Made by a program: the position numbers and the translations under genes | Assembly: GCA_023401495.1 (NCBI GenBank) | Contig: JAEXDU010000013.1 | Location: 1 to 29,121, forward strand | Direction of reading: 5' to 3' | Source: Bacillota bacterium | GTDB lineage: Bacteria; Bacillota; Clostridia; Oscillospirales; Acutalibacteraceae | Length of the DNA stretch: 29,121 bases | Notes under the pieces: model-generated | Databases searched by the model: none | What the model saw: only the letters and a program-made list of their open reading frames with translations | Told to the model about the DNA's origin: nothing | Shown: piece by piece, positions 15,989 through 23,206 of the stretch | Position numbering within the stretch: position 1 is the stretch's first letter | How the letters are laid out: each line of letters begins with the position of its first letter

Positions 15989-16115
15989 ACTCTTCCTCCT
16001 CGGGCTGCCGACCGGTAGTCTGCTGGTTCATGGCCTGCGTCAGCCTTGCGTAATGCAAATAGGCCTCTACGCTGCCGGTCTGCTGAAAAACATTCCAAGC
16101 CTGTTCTCTGTCCAC
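15939..16115 (-). CDS. yqzL: YqzL-family small protein
   Basis: A 58-residue protein (GTG start) with the YqzL pattern AWNVFQQTGSVEAYLHYARLTQ in its first half and an acidic, disordered tail (QPEEEEYANQ). YqzL proteins are short conserved Firmicute proteins between era and recO; their function is unknown. GGGAGG lies eight bases ahead of the GTG at 16115. The tail overlaps the first 50 bases of recO in another frame, suggesting coupling. It is easily missed because of its size and non-ATG start. Confidence 0.8.
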   Translation of the reverse strand: MDREQAWNVFQQTGSVEAYLHYARLTQAMNQQTTGRQPEEEEYANQYRGLSPYGEERG

Positions 16116-16186
16116 AAAAAACGCCTCCCAAAAAAGAATCCCAAGAAGAGTATTTGCAGTTCGGAGAACAGTATGAAAGGAAAATA

Positions 16187-16229
16187 AAAGAACGTTCGCC
16201 AGCTTTTGACAAATTTTTCGCGTTCTTTG
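16187..16229 (-). terminator. Possible terminator after era
   Basis: Minus strand AAAGAACG and CGTTCTTT can pair across a long, AT-rich loop and are followed by TATTTTCC. The loop is long, so termination is probably partial. Confidence 0.35.
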
Positions 16230-16231
16230 TG

Positions 16232-17167
16232 TTACTGGAACGAGTTTGAATCGTATCCCAGCGAACGCAGCAGGTTTTCGCGGTTGCGCCAATCCTCTTT
16301 TACCTTCACCCAAAGCTGAAGGTTGATCTTGCAGTCGAAGAAGCGTTCCATGTCTTCTCTGGCATACATGCCGATCTTTTTGAGCATGGAGCCGTTCTTG
16401 CCGATCAGGATTCCCTTGTGCGTATCGCGCTCGCAGAAGATGATCGCCTGAATATCGGTAATTCCGCTGCCGTCCTCGCGCTCTTTCATGCTCTCTACCG
16501 CCACGGCGATGCCGTGAGGGATCTCTTTATCCGTCAGGCGCAGGATTTTCTCGCGCACCATCTCGGCCGCCAGCACGCGCTCCGGCTGGTCGGTGAGGGT
16601 GTCGTCCTCAAAGAAATGCCCGCCGGGCTGCGCCAGCTTCATCAGCTCCTGCTTGAGCAGTGTCATGCCGTTGCCGTCTTTCGCCGACACGGGAACTACC
16701 GCCTCGAAGCCAAATTTCTGCGCGAACGCGCCGATCTGCGCCATCAGCGGGGATTTATCCCCCAGCATATCGATTTTATTGATCGCGAGAATCGCAGGCA
16801 GGCCGATCGAACTGAATTTTTCCATCAGCTCGTGATCGGCGGGACTGATGCGGGTACCCGCTTCCGCAACGAGCAGGCAGGCGTCCACGCCCGCAACGGA
16901 TTCCGTAACGGATTTGACCATATAGTCCCCCAGGCGTGTGCGCGGCTTGTGCAGGCCGGGCGTGTCCAAAAACACCAGCTGGGTGTCGCCCTCCGTCAGC
17001 ACCCCCATAATGCGGGTGCGGGTCGTCTGCGGCTTGCTGCTGACGATCGCGACCTTCTGGCCGAGCAGGCGGTTCAGGATGGACGATTTCCCCACATTGG
17101 GGCGCCCTACGATTGCGATAAACGCGGTTTTTCCGGCAGTTTCCTGCATTTGATTCAATTCCGACAA
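16232..17167 (-). CDS. era: GTPase Era
   Basis: Essential GTPase that binds the 3' end of 16S rRNA and checks 30S maturation. 311 residues: G1 GRPNVGKS (21-28), G3 DTPG, G4 NKID, G5-like SAKDG, then a C-terminal KH domain with GILIGKNGSMLKKIG. The TTG at 17167 is favoured because AAGGAG sits seven bases upstream; an ATG six codons later lacks one. Lies with ybeY, dgkA and recO, a functional set also seen in Bacillus. Confidence 0.97.
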   Translation of the reverse strand: MSELNQMQETAGKTAFIAIVGRPNVGKSSILNRLLGQKVAIVSSKPQTTRTRIMGVLTEGDTQLVFLDTPGLHKPRTRLGDYMVKSVTESVAGVDACLLVAEAGTRISPADHELMEKFSSIGLPAILAINKIDMLGDKSPLMAQIGAFAQKFGFEAVVPVSAKDGNGMTLLKQELMKLAQPGGHFFEDDTLTDQPERVLAAEMVREKILRLTDKEIPHGIAVAVESMKEREDGSGITDIQAIIFCERDTHKGILIGKNGSMLKKIGMYAREDMERFFDCKINLQLWVKVKEDWRNRENLLRSLGYDSNSFQ

Positions 17168-17220
17168 ACGAATGCTCCTTTTTCTATAGCAATGCCGCTT
17201 TCAGAAAATAGCTGTTTTGT

Positions 17221-17248
17221 TTTCTCCCCGCCTTCGGCGGAAAGGAAA
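17221..17248. repeat. GC-rich hairpin between dgkA and era
   Basis: CCGCC-TTC-GGCGG flanked by TTTCTCC and AAAGGAAA. A similar palindrome (TTTCTCCCC...GGCGGGGAGAAA) lies ahead of rex at 27147-27174. Neither has a good U-tract. Confidence 0.4.
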
Positions 17249-17282
17249 CGGCCAAATTAGAAGCGCATCGACTATGATCCTA

Positions 17283-17804
17283 TTATTTCTGATTTGATTT
17301 TTTATTTTTATTGCGGTGCAGGGTATCGCGAATTCCGACCGGCCCCAGCAGAATATACACCATACCGGCTGCCGTAATGAGTACCAGCGCGCACAGATAC
17401 AGCGGATTGTATAAAAACAGCCGCACAATCGAAAGCAGTACGACCGGCCGCCAGAACAAGCACAGACCGACCCCCACTGCAAAGCCGGCAAACACCAGCA
17501 CCGCGCCCGCCGCCAGGTCTTTGATGATGCGCACGACCGGGTGAAAGCTGGATGCCAGCATGTCTGAAATTTCTTCCGCAACGGTGTTGAACAGCTCCGC
17601 TCCCATCACCATGGCAAAGGTGATAAACAGAAGCGCATACTGCGTGCGGGTCAATTCAAAAAAGAACGAAAAAGCGAACACATACAACGCCGCCACTGTA
17701 TGGATCCGCATGTTCCGTTCGTTATTGATACAGTATATCACGCCCCGAAAAGCATATTTCAGGCTTTTCAGAAAGCGCTTTTTTCGTTTACTCTTCATCC
17801 TCAT
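17283..17804 (-). CDS. dgkA: Diacylglycerol/undecaprenol kinase (DgkA family)
   Basis: Small integral-membrane kinase; in Gram-positives the preferred substrate is usually undecaprenol, giving undecaprenyl phosphate for wall synthesis. 173 residues: basic start, FLKSLKYAFRGVIYCINNERNMRIH (Glu and His of the family motif), first membrane helix, then MVMGAELFNTVAEEISDM with the catalytic/Mg-binding glutamates, two helices, and an extra C-terminal hydrophobic segment beyond the usual about 120-130 residues. Overlaps ybeY by 17 bases; an ATG two codons later (17798) is equally possible. Confidence 0.93.
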   Translation of the reverse strand: MRMKSKRKKRFLKSLKYAFRGVIYCINNERNMRIHTVAALYVFAFSFFFELTRTQYALLFITFAMVMGAELFNTVAEEISDMLASSFHPVVRIIKDLAAGAVLVFAGFAVGVGLCLFWRPVVLLSIVRLFLYNPLYLCALVLITAAGMVYILLGPVGIRDTLHRNKNKKSNQK

Positions 17805-18297
17805 CCAGAACGTAGCTGCTGGTACTTGGCAGTCCCAGCTGCGTCATTACCTGCTCCTCTTTTTCGCGCATGCGTACGCGGTCCATTCCGCCCTGCTCGT
17901 GGTCATACCCCAGCAGATGCAGCATGGAATGAGCGCAAAGATACCCCACCTCGCGCTCGAGGCTGTGACCGTAACGGTCGGCCTGCTCCACCGCTTTTTC
18001 CATCGAAAGAACGATGTCGCCCAGAATTTTTGCTCCCGTATCGTGGTTTTCGTCGTACTGTCCGTTTTCGCCCATCGGGAAGCTCAGCACATCCGTGGGA
18101 ACATCCTTTTCGCGGTACTGATGATTCAGCTCGCGGATCTGCTCGTTATTGACAAAGGTCACGCTGATCTCTGCCGGGTAGGGGAACTTTTCCAGCCGCA
18201 GAACCGCGTTGCAGCAGCGGCGGATCAGCATCCGAAGTCCGGTAGGGATTTTCACTTCCTTTTGTTTATTATCAATGATGACTCTGATCTTTTCCAT
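17788..18297 (-). CDS. ybeY: Endoribonuclease YbeY
   Basis: Metal-dependent single-strand RNase involved in 16S rRNA 3' maturation and ribosome quality control. 169 residues, with ISVTFVNNEQIRELNHQYREKDVPTDVLSFPM and the zinc-binding HxxxHxxxxxH triad (CAHSMLHLLGYDH: His123, His127, His133). AGGAG spans the end of phoH, whose TAG is two bases before this ATG, so phoH and ybeY are coupled. The acidic C-terminus overlaps dgkA. Confidence 0.96.
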   Translation of the reverse strand: MEKIRVIIDNKQKEVKIPTGLRMLIRRCCNAVLRLEKFPYPAEISVTFVNNEQIRELNHQYREKDVPTDVLSFPMGENGQYDENHDTGAKILGDIVLSMEKAVEQADRYGHSLEREVGYLCAHSMLHLLGYDHEQGGMDRVRMREKEEQVMTQLGLPSTSSYVLDEDEE

Positions 18298-18299
18298 CT

Positions 18300-19259
18300 C
18301 TATCTCCTGCTCTCTTCATTCTTTTCATAAGCCTTGATGATGTCCTGCACCAGACGGTGGCGCACAACATCCTTGTCGCTGAATCTGACCTGCGCAATGT
18401 CGTCAATGTTCCTCAAAATGCGCATCACGTCCTTCAGACCGGAACGCTTTCCGTCCGGCAGGTCGATCTGGGTCACATCGCCGGTGATGACCATTTTTGA
18501 GTTAAAGCCCAGTCGGGTCAGAAACATTTTCATCTGTTCGGGGGAGGTATTCTGCGCCTCATCCAGAATGATGAAGCTGTCGTCGAGCGTTCTGCCGCGC
18601 ATATACGCCAGCGGCGCCACTTCAATATTGCCGCGCTCAAGATATTTCTGGTACGTTTCCGCTCCCAGCATATCGAACAGCGCGTCGTACAAAGGGCGCA
18701 GATAAGGGTCTACCTTCTGCTGTAGATCGCCGGGCAGAAATCCCAGCTTTTCACCGGCCTCCACTGCGGGCCGGGTCAGGATGATCCGGTTGACCTCCTG
18801 AGCGCGGAACGCCGTGACCGCCATGGCCACAGCGAGGTATGTTTTACCGGTACCGGCAGGCCCCACCCCAATGGTGATGGTGTTTTGCCGGATCTGATTG
18901 CAGTAATTCTTCTGTCCAAGGGTTTTGGGTTTTACGGGCTTGCCTTTCGACGTAATGCAGATGCAGTCGCCCGCCAGAGTTTCGATTTTTTCTTCGCTGC
19001 CGTCGTTGATCAGCGAGATGCAGTAGCGCACATTCTGTTCGCTGAGCGCTTCCCCTCTGTTGATCAGTGAAAGAAGGCTTTCGATGACGCGAACCGCCTT
19101 TCCTACATTTTCAGGTTCGCCGGAAACCTTGATTTCCGCCCCGCGCCCGATGACGCTGACCTGATATTCCTTTTCTACCAGCTTAATATTTTCATCGAAG
19201 CTGCCGAAAAGTGCGACGGCCTGCTCCATGCGATCTATATTGATGCGTTGTTCAAACAT
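18300..19259 (-). CDS. phoH: PhoH-family ATPase (PhoH-like, YbeZ)
   Basis: Cytoplasmic P-loop ATPase related to helicase domains and genetically linked to YbeY in RNA processing. 319 residues: an N-terminal KH-like segment (about 30-65), Walker A GVGPAGTGKT (133-140) and Walker B FIILDEAQNT, then the LTRLGFNSKMVITGDVTQIDLP motif. Start ATG 19259 follows AAAGGTG; an upstream GTG/ATG would lack an RBS. A sigma-A promoter lies directly upstream, separating it from the sporulation genes. Stop is TAG. Confidence 0.95.
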   Translation of the reverse strand: MFEQRINIDRMEQAVALFGSFDENIKLVEKEYQVSVIGRGAEIKVSGEPENVGKAVRVIESLLSLINRGEALSEQNVRYCISLINDGSEEKIETLAGDCICITSKGKPVKPKTLGQKNYCNQIRQNTITIGVGPAGTGKTYLAVAMAVTAFRAQEVNRIILTRPAVEAGEKLGFLPGDLQQKVDPYLRPLYDALFDMLGAETYQKYLERGNIEVAPLAYMRGRTLDDSFIILDEAQNTSPEQMKMFLTRLGFNSKMVITGDVTQIDLPDGKRSGLKDVMRILRNIDDIAQVRFSDKDVVRHRLVQDIIKAYEKNEESRR

Positions 19260-19294
19260 TCTTTCACCTTTCGCCATCTCTGCATTTCTTGTAT

Positions 19295-19323
19295 ATTATA
19301 ACATGATTCGCACCATCCGTCAT
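19295..19323 (-). promoter_or_regulatory. Sigma-A promoter of phoH and following genes
   Basis: Minus strand: ATGACG (19318-19323), a 17-base spacer and TATAAT (19295-19300). It would supply phoH, ybeY, dgkA and era in growing cells independently of the sporulation promoter of yqfC. Confidence 0.6.
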
Positions 19324-19365
19324 CAGAAATACAATAAAAATTCAATAAAATTATTCACAAAATTT

Positions 19366-20556
19366 TTATGGTTTAAACAGAATTTCTGATTCAAGCGCAA
19401 TATTTTCCTCGCATTGGCAGTACAGTGTCATGCGGTAAACATCCCCCTCGATTTTCCCGGAAAGGTTGGACGAAAGGATTTTGACATCCTTCCATTCCTG
19501 CTGTTTTAATTCCTCTATCTTTGCTCTGGCCTGCTCTTCTGCCTGTGCCTCGGTCAGGGTAATTTCTTCGTTCGTCTGCTCCGACCAGGTTTCGGTATAA
19601 AGCGAAATCGGCAGGTCGCCTGTTTTGCCTTTGAGCGTAACGCGCTGCGATTCCTTTTGGTATTCCCCCTGCGGGCGGCCCGTGAGGGACAGCGGCAGCT
19701 CCAGACCGAAAATCCGCACGCTGCGGCGAACGATCTGCTTGCCGGTCGGGCGCTGAACGGTCTGTTTTATGGGAATTTCGGCCACAAGGCTTTTCTCGGT
19801 TTCTGCGATGACTTTGCCGGAAGAGCGCATCGTCCGCGTTCCGCCGGTGGCATCCTCCGCAATGCCGCTGACAAGCAGCTGGCCCTTGACGACCGCGTCG
19901 CCTACCTTCACCTGCAAAGCGCCGCCGGTTACCTCCAGCTTGATGATCTGCCCGGAAGCGGACGCTTTGAGGTTGCTGATCTTCTCCTGATTCTCCGCTT
20001 CGGGATGCTTGATCCGCTCTTCCAGCGCGATTTCGATCATGCAGCCCTGCGTATTGACCGAAAGCCACGAAACATCGGGGAAAGCGATCATCAGCCGGCG
20101 CTGCAGCTCCTGGTATTCCAGCCGGCTTTTCAGCGCGCCGGGAGAAAGCCCCAGATTTTTCGCCTCCGTAAGGATCTGATCGCTTGGAATGCTGGTATTC
20201 CCCGTCACTTGAACGCTCCACACATACATCGAGAATATGTGCAACGTCACGGCAAATACGACCATCCCCACCAGAATCCCTTTTCTGGAAGAAACCCTTT
20301 TCCACAGGAAGGGCAGTCCATGACGCTTGCCCGATTTCAGCCGCACCCCGGCCTTGCGCGCAATCGGACGCAGGTCTTCGTACCGCCCGACCGCGATGGC
20401 CGCGGTGAAAAACTCCTCCGAGCGCCCGATGCGCCAAAGGGCCACGCCCTGCCGGGCGCACAGATTCAGAAAGCGCTCACAAGCACCCTTTCTGCGCGGG
20501 CGGATTTGAAAATCTACCCATCCCAGAATCCAGCGCACAAAAGCAATCGACCCCAT
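19366..20556 (-). CDS. yqfD: Sporulation protein YqfD
   Basis: A 396-residue member of the YqfD (stage IV sporulation) family. An N-terminal cytoplasmic part with basic residues (about 1-90) is followed by one membrane segment (ILVGMVVFAVTLHIFSMYVWSVQVTGN, about 94-118). A large extracytoplasmic region with a POTRA-like stretch (IPSDQILTEAKNLGLSPGALKSRLEYQELQRRLM) and beta-rich repeats follows. In Bacillus it is made in the mother cell under sigma-E. RBS GAGGTG; it starts nine bases after yqfC. Confidence 0.93.
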   Translation of the reverse strand: MGSIAFVRWILGWVDFQIRPRRKGACERFLNLCARQGVALWRIGRSEEFFTAAIAVGRYEDLRPIARKAGVRLKSGKRHGLPFLWKRVSSRKGILVGMVVFAVTLHIFSMYVWSVQVTGNTSIPSDQILTEAKNLGLSPGALKSRLEYQELQRRLMIAFPDVSWLSVNTQGCMIEIALEERIKHPEAENQEKISNLKASASGQIIKLEVTGGALQVKVGDAVVKGQLLVSGIAEDATGGTRTMRSSGKVIAETEKSLVAEIPIKQTVQRPTGKQIVRRSVRIFGLELPLSLTGRPQGEYQKESQRVTLKGKTGDLPISLYTETWSEQTNEEITLTEAQAEEQARAKIEELKQQEWKDVKILSSNLSGKIEGDVYRMTLYCQCEENIALESEILFKP

Positions 20557-20565
20557 TGTTACACC

Positions 20566-20823
20566 TCACGTTATAAATTCCAGGCCAGTCAGGTATCCCT
20601 CCACCACAAGGGAATCCGCCGTCAGGCATTTGATCTTCAGGTTCCGCCCCGTAAACCGGACGCTCATTTTCCCCGCGCGCACCCGTATCGCTTCTTCGCT
20701 GTATTCCAAAACGCCGCCGCAGCCCTCTAAAACCGCCTCGCGGTTACCGCTGATTTCCATGCGGAATCCGCTGAGCAGCGACGGCGTAGGAAGGCTTGGC
20801 ACGTTCACTTGCTTTTTCTTCAC
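20566..20823 (-). CDS. yqfC: Sporulation protein YqfC
   Basis: An 85-residue YqfC-family protein: a basic N-terminus, then beta-rich MEISGNREAVLEGCGGVLEYSEEAIRVRAGKMSVRFTGRNLKIKCLTADSLVVEGYLTGLEFI. Found with yqfD in most endospore formers and expressed under sigma-E in Bacillus; biochemical role unknown. GTG start after GAGGTG. It heads the long minus-strand cluster and its upstream region has a sigma-E-like promoter. Confidence 0.93.
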   Translation of the reverse strand: MKKKQVNVPSLPTPSLLSGFRMEISGNREAVLEGCGGVLEYSEEAIRVRAGKMSVRFTGRNLKIKCLTADSLVVEGYLTGLEFIT

Positions 20824-20891
20824 CGCGACACCTCATCCCATGATTTTCTTTCTGCATCATACCAAAAACTCCGCGAATCAAAATGGAAGCC

Positions 20892-20931
20892 CAGGCGTTT
20901 CTTTCCTGCCGTCGGCAAGGAGAAACACCTG
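20892..20931 (-). promoter_or_regulatory. Long hairpin in the yqfC leader
   Basis: Minus strand CAGGTGTTTCTCCTTGCC-GAC-GGCAGG...AGAAACGCCTG pairs over about 17 bases with G-U pairs and one bulge. It would begin within about ten bases of the predicted transcript start. No U-tract follows, so mRNA stabilisation or translational control is more likely than termination. Confidence 0.5.
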
Positions 20932-20944
20932 CCCCAATTCCATA

Positions 20945-20975
20945 TTTTTATGGGAGATTACTATAAACTTATGCG
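20945..20975 (-). promoter_or_regulatory. Sigma-E-like promoter of yqfC-yqfD
   Basis: Minus strand: CGCATAAG (20968-20975), a 15-base spacer and CATAAAAA (20945-20952), against the Bacillus sigma-E consensus GTCATATT-14/15-CATACAAT. Matches the known sigma-E control of yqfC/yqfD; assignment is inferred. Confidence 0.5.
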
Positions 20976-20979
20976 ATTC

Positions 20980-21010
20980 GTGATATAAAAATCACCCGGA
21001 TTCATATACA
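20980..21010 (+). promoter_or_regulatory. Sigma-E-like promoter of ylbJ
   Basis: GTGATATA (20980-20987), a 15-base spacer and CATATACA (21003-21010). A start seven bases later would fall in the RBS GAGGTG, giving a very short leader; this lowers my confidence. ylbJ is a sigma-E gene in Bacillus. Confidence 0.35.
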
Positions 21011-21028
21011 TGATTTGAGGTGAAGTAT

Positions 21029-22150
21029 ATGTATTCGGGTAAAATATTTTCCGCACTGTTCGCCGCCGCCTTTGGAGCGGGGCTTTTGTTTTTGCCTGCC
21101 GCGGCTGCGTCGGGCGCCATCCGGGGGCTGGAGTACTGCCTGATTATTCTGGTGCCTTCCCTGTTCCCGTTTATGGCGCTTTCCACCTACCTTGTAAAAT
21201 CGGGAATTTCTGACGCGATGGGTAAGTTTCTTGGCCCTGTAACAAGGGTTTTGTTCCGTCTGCCCGGCTGCACCGCCGCCACTATCCTGATGAGCATGAT
21301 TGGCGGATTCCCGGTCGGAGCGCGGGGAATCGCCGCTCTGCACCAGCAGGGCAGCATTACCGACCGTCAGGCGGCCCGCATGGCTTCGTTCTGCGTCAAT
21401 GCGGGGCCGGCGTTTGTCATCAGCGTGGTCGGGGTCGGCTTGCTGGGCAATCCCACCGCCGGGGCCCTTCTGCTCTGCGCCCAGCTGGGAGCCTCCATTT
21501 TGCTGGGATTTCTTTTAAAATTTTCGGAGCCGAAGGAATCGCTTTCCACAGCGCCCGCACAAAAGGCCAAGTACAGCTCTTCGCCGCTGATTGATTCCAC
21601 AGTGGACGCCGCGAGAGGAACCATGAATCTGTGCGCCTTTGTGATTCTGTTTTCCGTGCTGATCGCGCTGCTGCGCGAGATTGGGGCCGCCGCTTTTCTG
21701 GCACAATTTCTGCTTCGCCTTGGGATGCCCTCCGCCGTATGCGGCGCCGCTCTCTCGGTGATTATGGAGGTAACCGGCGGCTGCTTCGACATTGCTGCTC
21801 TGGGCGGAAGTGCGATGTTATTTGCCTTCGCCATGGGCTGGGGAGGACTGTGCGTTCATTTTCAGGTGTTGTCGTCCCTGACAAAAATTCCGTTTTCGCG
21901 TTCGATGTTCTTCGCCCACCAACTGATCAAAGGAATTTTCTCGGCTATTTTTGCCGTTGTTCTTTTCCAGATTTTCCCTCAGGCCGCTCCTGCTTTCGAA
22001 AACACCTCCCGCGCTCTGAACGGGGAGCTCTCCGGCACCCCCGCTGCGGCGGCTGCGCTGGTGGTACTGTGCATCGTTCTGCTTTGCTCTGTTGGGGCGG
22101 AAAGGCTGGAATTCCGGAAGAAATCATGCTATAATAATTTAAAAGCTTAG
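21029..22150 (+). CDS. ylbJ: Sporulation integral membrane protein YlbJ
   Basis: A 373-residue polytopic membrane protein with about eight hydrophobic segments and the nucleoside-recognition (Gate) domain pattern: LEYCLIILVPSLFPFMALSTYLVKSG and MSMIGGFPVGARGIAALHQQGSITDRQAARMASFCVNAGPAFVI. In Bacillus YlbJ is needed for heat-resistant spores and made under sigma-E. Start ATG 21029 follows GAGGTG. Divergent from yqfC with a shared 200-base region. Stop is TAG. No terminator directly follows; the repeat region begins about 45 bases later. Confidence 0.94.
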   Translation: MYSGKIFSALFAAAFGAGLLFLPAAAASGAIRGLEYCLIILVPSLFPFMALSTYLVKSGISDAMGKFLGPVTRVLFRLPGCTAATILMSMIGGFPVGARGIAALHQQGSITDRQAARMASFCVNAGPAFVISVVGVGLLGNPTAGALLLCAQLGASILLGFLLKFSEPKESLSTAPAQKAKYSSSPLIDSTVDAARGTMNLCAFVILFSVLIALLREIGAAAFLAQFLLRLGMPSAVCGAALSVIMEVTGGCFDIAALGGSAMLFAFAMGWGGLCVHFQVLSSLTKIPFSRSMFFAHQLIKGIFSAIFAVVLFQIFPQAAPAFENTSRALNGELSGTPAAAAALVVLCIVLLCSVGAERLEFRKKSCYNNLKA

Positions 22151-22194
22151 CTTTGCTTTCGTGTCAGAGATATCTTTTTTCATTTTTTAGGTAT

Positions 22195-22560
22195 GAAAGA
22201 GCAATTTTTGTGGGTTGCCCCACAGGATAAATTCTTTCTTTTTATCTTGGTAGAAAGAGCGGTTTTTTCTGTGAGTTGCCTCACGAGGAAATTCTGCTGG
22301 CGCAGGGCATGCCCCTCGTGCCGGGGCGGGCACTTACTTTCGCTACGAGGCGAAAGTAAGCAAAGGCTCGCCAAAGGACACCTTTGGAATCCGTTTTTGG
22401 GAACGATCCCTGACGGCGGAAACGAAAGCTATCCGTAAGGCGCTCCAATGAAAATGCCCACTCTCCTAACTACTGTAAATCAAAAGCTTAGCGTTTTCGT
22501 CCGTCGGCGGGCATTTTCAGAGCGCTCTCGTTGGCTCGCAGTTTTTTGGGTGCGGCTGCG
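22195..22560 (+). repeat. Structured repeat, left copy
   Basis: Successive hairpins: GTGGG-TTGC-CCCAC (22210-22223), GTGAG-TTGC-CTCAC (22271-22284), CTGC-TGGC-GCAG (22294-22305), a GCCCC/GGGGC stem, CTTACTTTCGC-6-GCGAAAGTAAG (22333-22360), CCAAAGG-ACA-CCTTTGG (22371-22387), AGAGCGCTCT (22519-22528) and TGCGGC-TGC-GCCGCA (22551-22565 region). The first two belong to tandem units of about 58 bases, each beginning GAAAGAGC (22195, 22253). Most hairpins recur in the right copy in opposite orientation. I cannot name a known family. Confidence 0.75.
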
Positions 22561-22699
22561 CCGCACTTTTCTGGTACGGGCCGCCTTCTTTGCTTTAAAG
22601 GATCTTTTCTTCTTTGGAAACCGAACCAAAAAAAGCATCGGATATTGTGTACATATGGGTGACACTTTAGCTAACAGTTTTAGCGGCAATAGCCACCCG

Positions 22700-23100
22700 G
22701 CGCATCGCGCCTGCTGCCGAAGGCAGCATTCCTGCAGGCTGACGAGAGCGCTCTGAAAGAGACCGCCGCCGAACGAAAGCAGAAAGCTTTCTGTTTTCAC
22801 TTGCAAGGCGAGTGGGCACTTTCATTGGAGCGCCTTTACAGTAGCTTTCTTTGTGGGAGCAGGCATTGTTCCCCAAAACGGATTTCCAAGGTGTCCTTGG
22901 GCGAATCTTTGCTTACTTTCTTTTCGTCAAGAAAGTAAGGGCCTGCCCCGGCCTGAGGGGCAAGCCCGCGCAAGCGGAAACTCATGCGGGGGAACCCGTT
23001 GAAAACTTGCTCCTTTGTACTAAAATGAAAAAAGTTTTTTCATCCCGCCATAAGGGCAAATCCTGCGCCAACAGAAACTCTAGCGGAGGATTCACGCAGA
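22700..23100 (-). repeat. Structured repeat, right copy (inverted)
   Basis: Read on the minus strand it matches the left copy with substitutions and small gaps: CCGC-TTGC-GCGG (22966-22977), GGGCTTGCCCC / GGGGCAGGCCC, CTTACTTTCTT-6-AAGAAAGTAAG (22912-22939), CCAAGG-ACA-CCTTGG (22886-22900), the shared GGCGCTCCAATGAAA (near 22821-22835) and AGAGCGCTCT (22745-22754). A further partial unit with CTGT-TGGC-GCAG (23063-23074) lies beyond it. Several stems differ from the left copy by paired changes. Confidence 0.75.
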
Positions 23101-23206
23101 AAACGATTGTTCTTCTCACTCATTGTGAAGAAGAAAGCTTCAAAAGAATACTTGTTAAAATGTCACAGGCACCAGCATTGGCCTGCCAATCAATGGAGGA
23201 ATTGTT

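Larger units (their letters stand above)
22151..23206. other. 1056-base gene-free region made of structured repeats
   Basis: Open frames here are interrupted, lack RBSs and follow the repeats, so I call no gene. The region is two inverted, diverged copies of a hairpin-rich sequence around a core of about 140 bases (22561-22700). Confidence 0.75.

Noticed and set aside
19391..20461. Second minus-strand frame (356 codons) within yqfD
   Set aside because: Arg/Gly/Ala-rich out-of-frame translation of a GC-rich gene; the YqfD frame has family features, an RBS and a proper start.
22193..22438. Short open frames within the repeat region as genes
   Set aside because: They follow the repeat arms, differ between the copies, and lack RBSs and known motifs.
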